DNA from: 0-14-3-00-41-53 sp041500225
GTDB taxonomy: Bacteria; Nitrospirota; Thermodesulfovibrionia; Thermodesulfovibrionales; SM23-35
Reading direction: 5' to 3'
Assembly: GCA_041500225.1 (NCBI GenBank)
Contig: JBGQLV010000099.1
Coordinates: forward strand, 1 to 5,414
DNA length: 5,414 bases
Shown here: in pieces, positions 5,285 through 5,414 of the stretch
Layout of the letters: each line of letters opens with the position of its first letter
Position numbering within the stretch: the first letter of the stretch is position 1
Program-made: the position numbers and the translations under genes
Notes under the pieces: model-generated
Seen by the model: the letters and a program-made list of their open reading frames with translations, nothing else
The model's database searches: none
What the model was told of the DNA's origin: nothing

Positions 5285-5350
5285 TTGCCTCATCGAAAAT
5301 CTATATGAAATCGATTCGTTGCCTCATTTAAAAATCTATACGAAAGAATC
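5285..5350. repeat. Imperfect tandem repeat, two copies, period about 34 bp
   Basis: Copy 1 (5285-5317) and copy 2 (5319-5350) share TTGCCTCAT, AAAATCTATA, GAAA and a GA[TA]TC end, with a few substitutions and small indels. They lie in the divergent intergenic region upstream of the + strand gene starting at 5386. They could be binding sites for a regulator of that gene; no known motif is recognised. Confidence 0.7.
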
Positions 5351-5374
5351 AGGTACTGTCTCTGTAAAAACAAC

Positions 5375-5380
5375 AGGAGG
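5375..5380 (+). promoter_or_regulatory. Ribosome binding site of the right-edge gene
   Basis: AGGAGG lies 5 nt before ATG 5386, ideal spacing for a bacterial SD. This is the main support for the partial gene that follows. Confidence 0.7.
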
Positions 5381-5385
5381 CAGGG

Positions 5386-5414
5386 ATGAGGCTAACGGTC
5401 AGTGAGAGGCATAA
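5386..5414 (+). CDS. Start of an unidentified gene (5' end only)
   Basis: From ATG 5386 the frame is open to the window edge and gives M-R-L-T-V-S-E-R-H. A strong SD at ideal distance and divergent orientation to the DUF134 operon support a real gene. Nine residues are too few to name a family. The ATG lies in GATGAGGC, which is complementary to GCCTCATC in the upstream tandem repeat. Confidence 0.55.

Noticed and set aside
5278..5288. Sigma-54 promoter (TGG...TTGC)
   Set aside because: The GG and GC pairs are separated by 6 bp instead of the required 10.
5285..5350. CRISPR array
   Set aside because: Only two imperfect copies with almost no spacer between them and no cas genes.

Overview
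The window looks like a piece of a bacterial chromosome of moderate GC content from an anaerobic Gram-negative lineage. Nitrospirota (Thermodesulfovibrio-like) or Desulfobacterota fit best. This is inferred from the small metal/redox genes on the right (DUF134 regulator, NifX/NifB-type protein, CGGC protein) and from the C-rich/G-rich palindromic repeats. No marker gene settles the taxonomy.

Left half, + strand (1-3401): a tightly packed unit of three genes with overlapping ends. It contains the C-terminus of an OsmC/Ohr-family protein, a cytosolic DUF1343/NamZ-like exo-N-acetylmuramidase, and a 706-residue fusion. The fusion joins a MurU-like sugar-1-phosphate nucleotidyltransferase, a short beta-helix linker and an AmgK-like anomeric sugar kinase. 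Read together, this suggests a compact peptidoglycan-salvage route: NamZ-like enzyme releases MurNAc, the kinase makes MurNAc-1-P, and the nucleotidyltransferase makes UDP-MurNAc. The NamZ-like gene carries a -1 frameshift at a run of six A near its start. The conserved N-terminus lies in one frame (ATG at 101) and the rest in another.

The fusion gene contains four in-frame C-rich/G-rich palindromic elements. They encode Pro-rich/Lys-Gly-rich peptides at predicted surface loops or linkers and split otherwise conserved domains, much like the protein-coding palindromic elements known from Rickettsia. This is the most unusual feature of the window.

Centre (3402-3567): a convergent intergenic gap with a degenerate dispersed palindrome at 3484-3553.

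Right half, - strand (5241 down to 3568): DUF134 HTH regulator, NifX/NifB-like iron-molybdenum-cofactor-binding-domain protein, TrmO (tRNA t6A37 methyltransferase) and CGGC-domain protein. The first two are 2 nt apart and share a near-consensus sigma-70 promoter. A 22-bp near-perfect palindrome overlaps the -10 box and spacer, suggesting autoregulation. The promoter lies so close to the ATG that the mRNA is probably leaderless.

Right edge (5277-5414): divergent regulatory DNA with an imperfect 34-bp tandem repeat, then a strong ribosome binding site and the first nine codons of an unidentified + strand gene.
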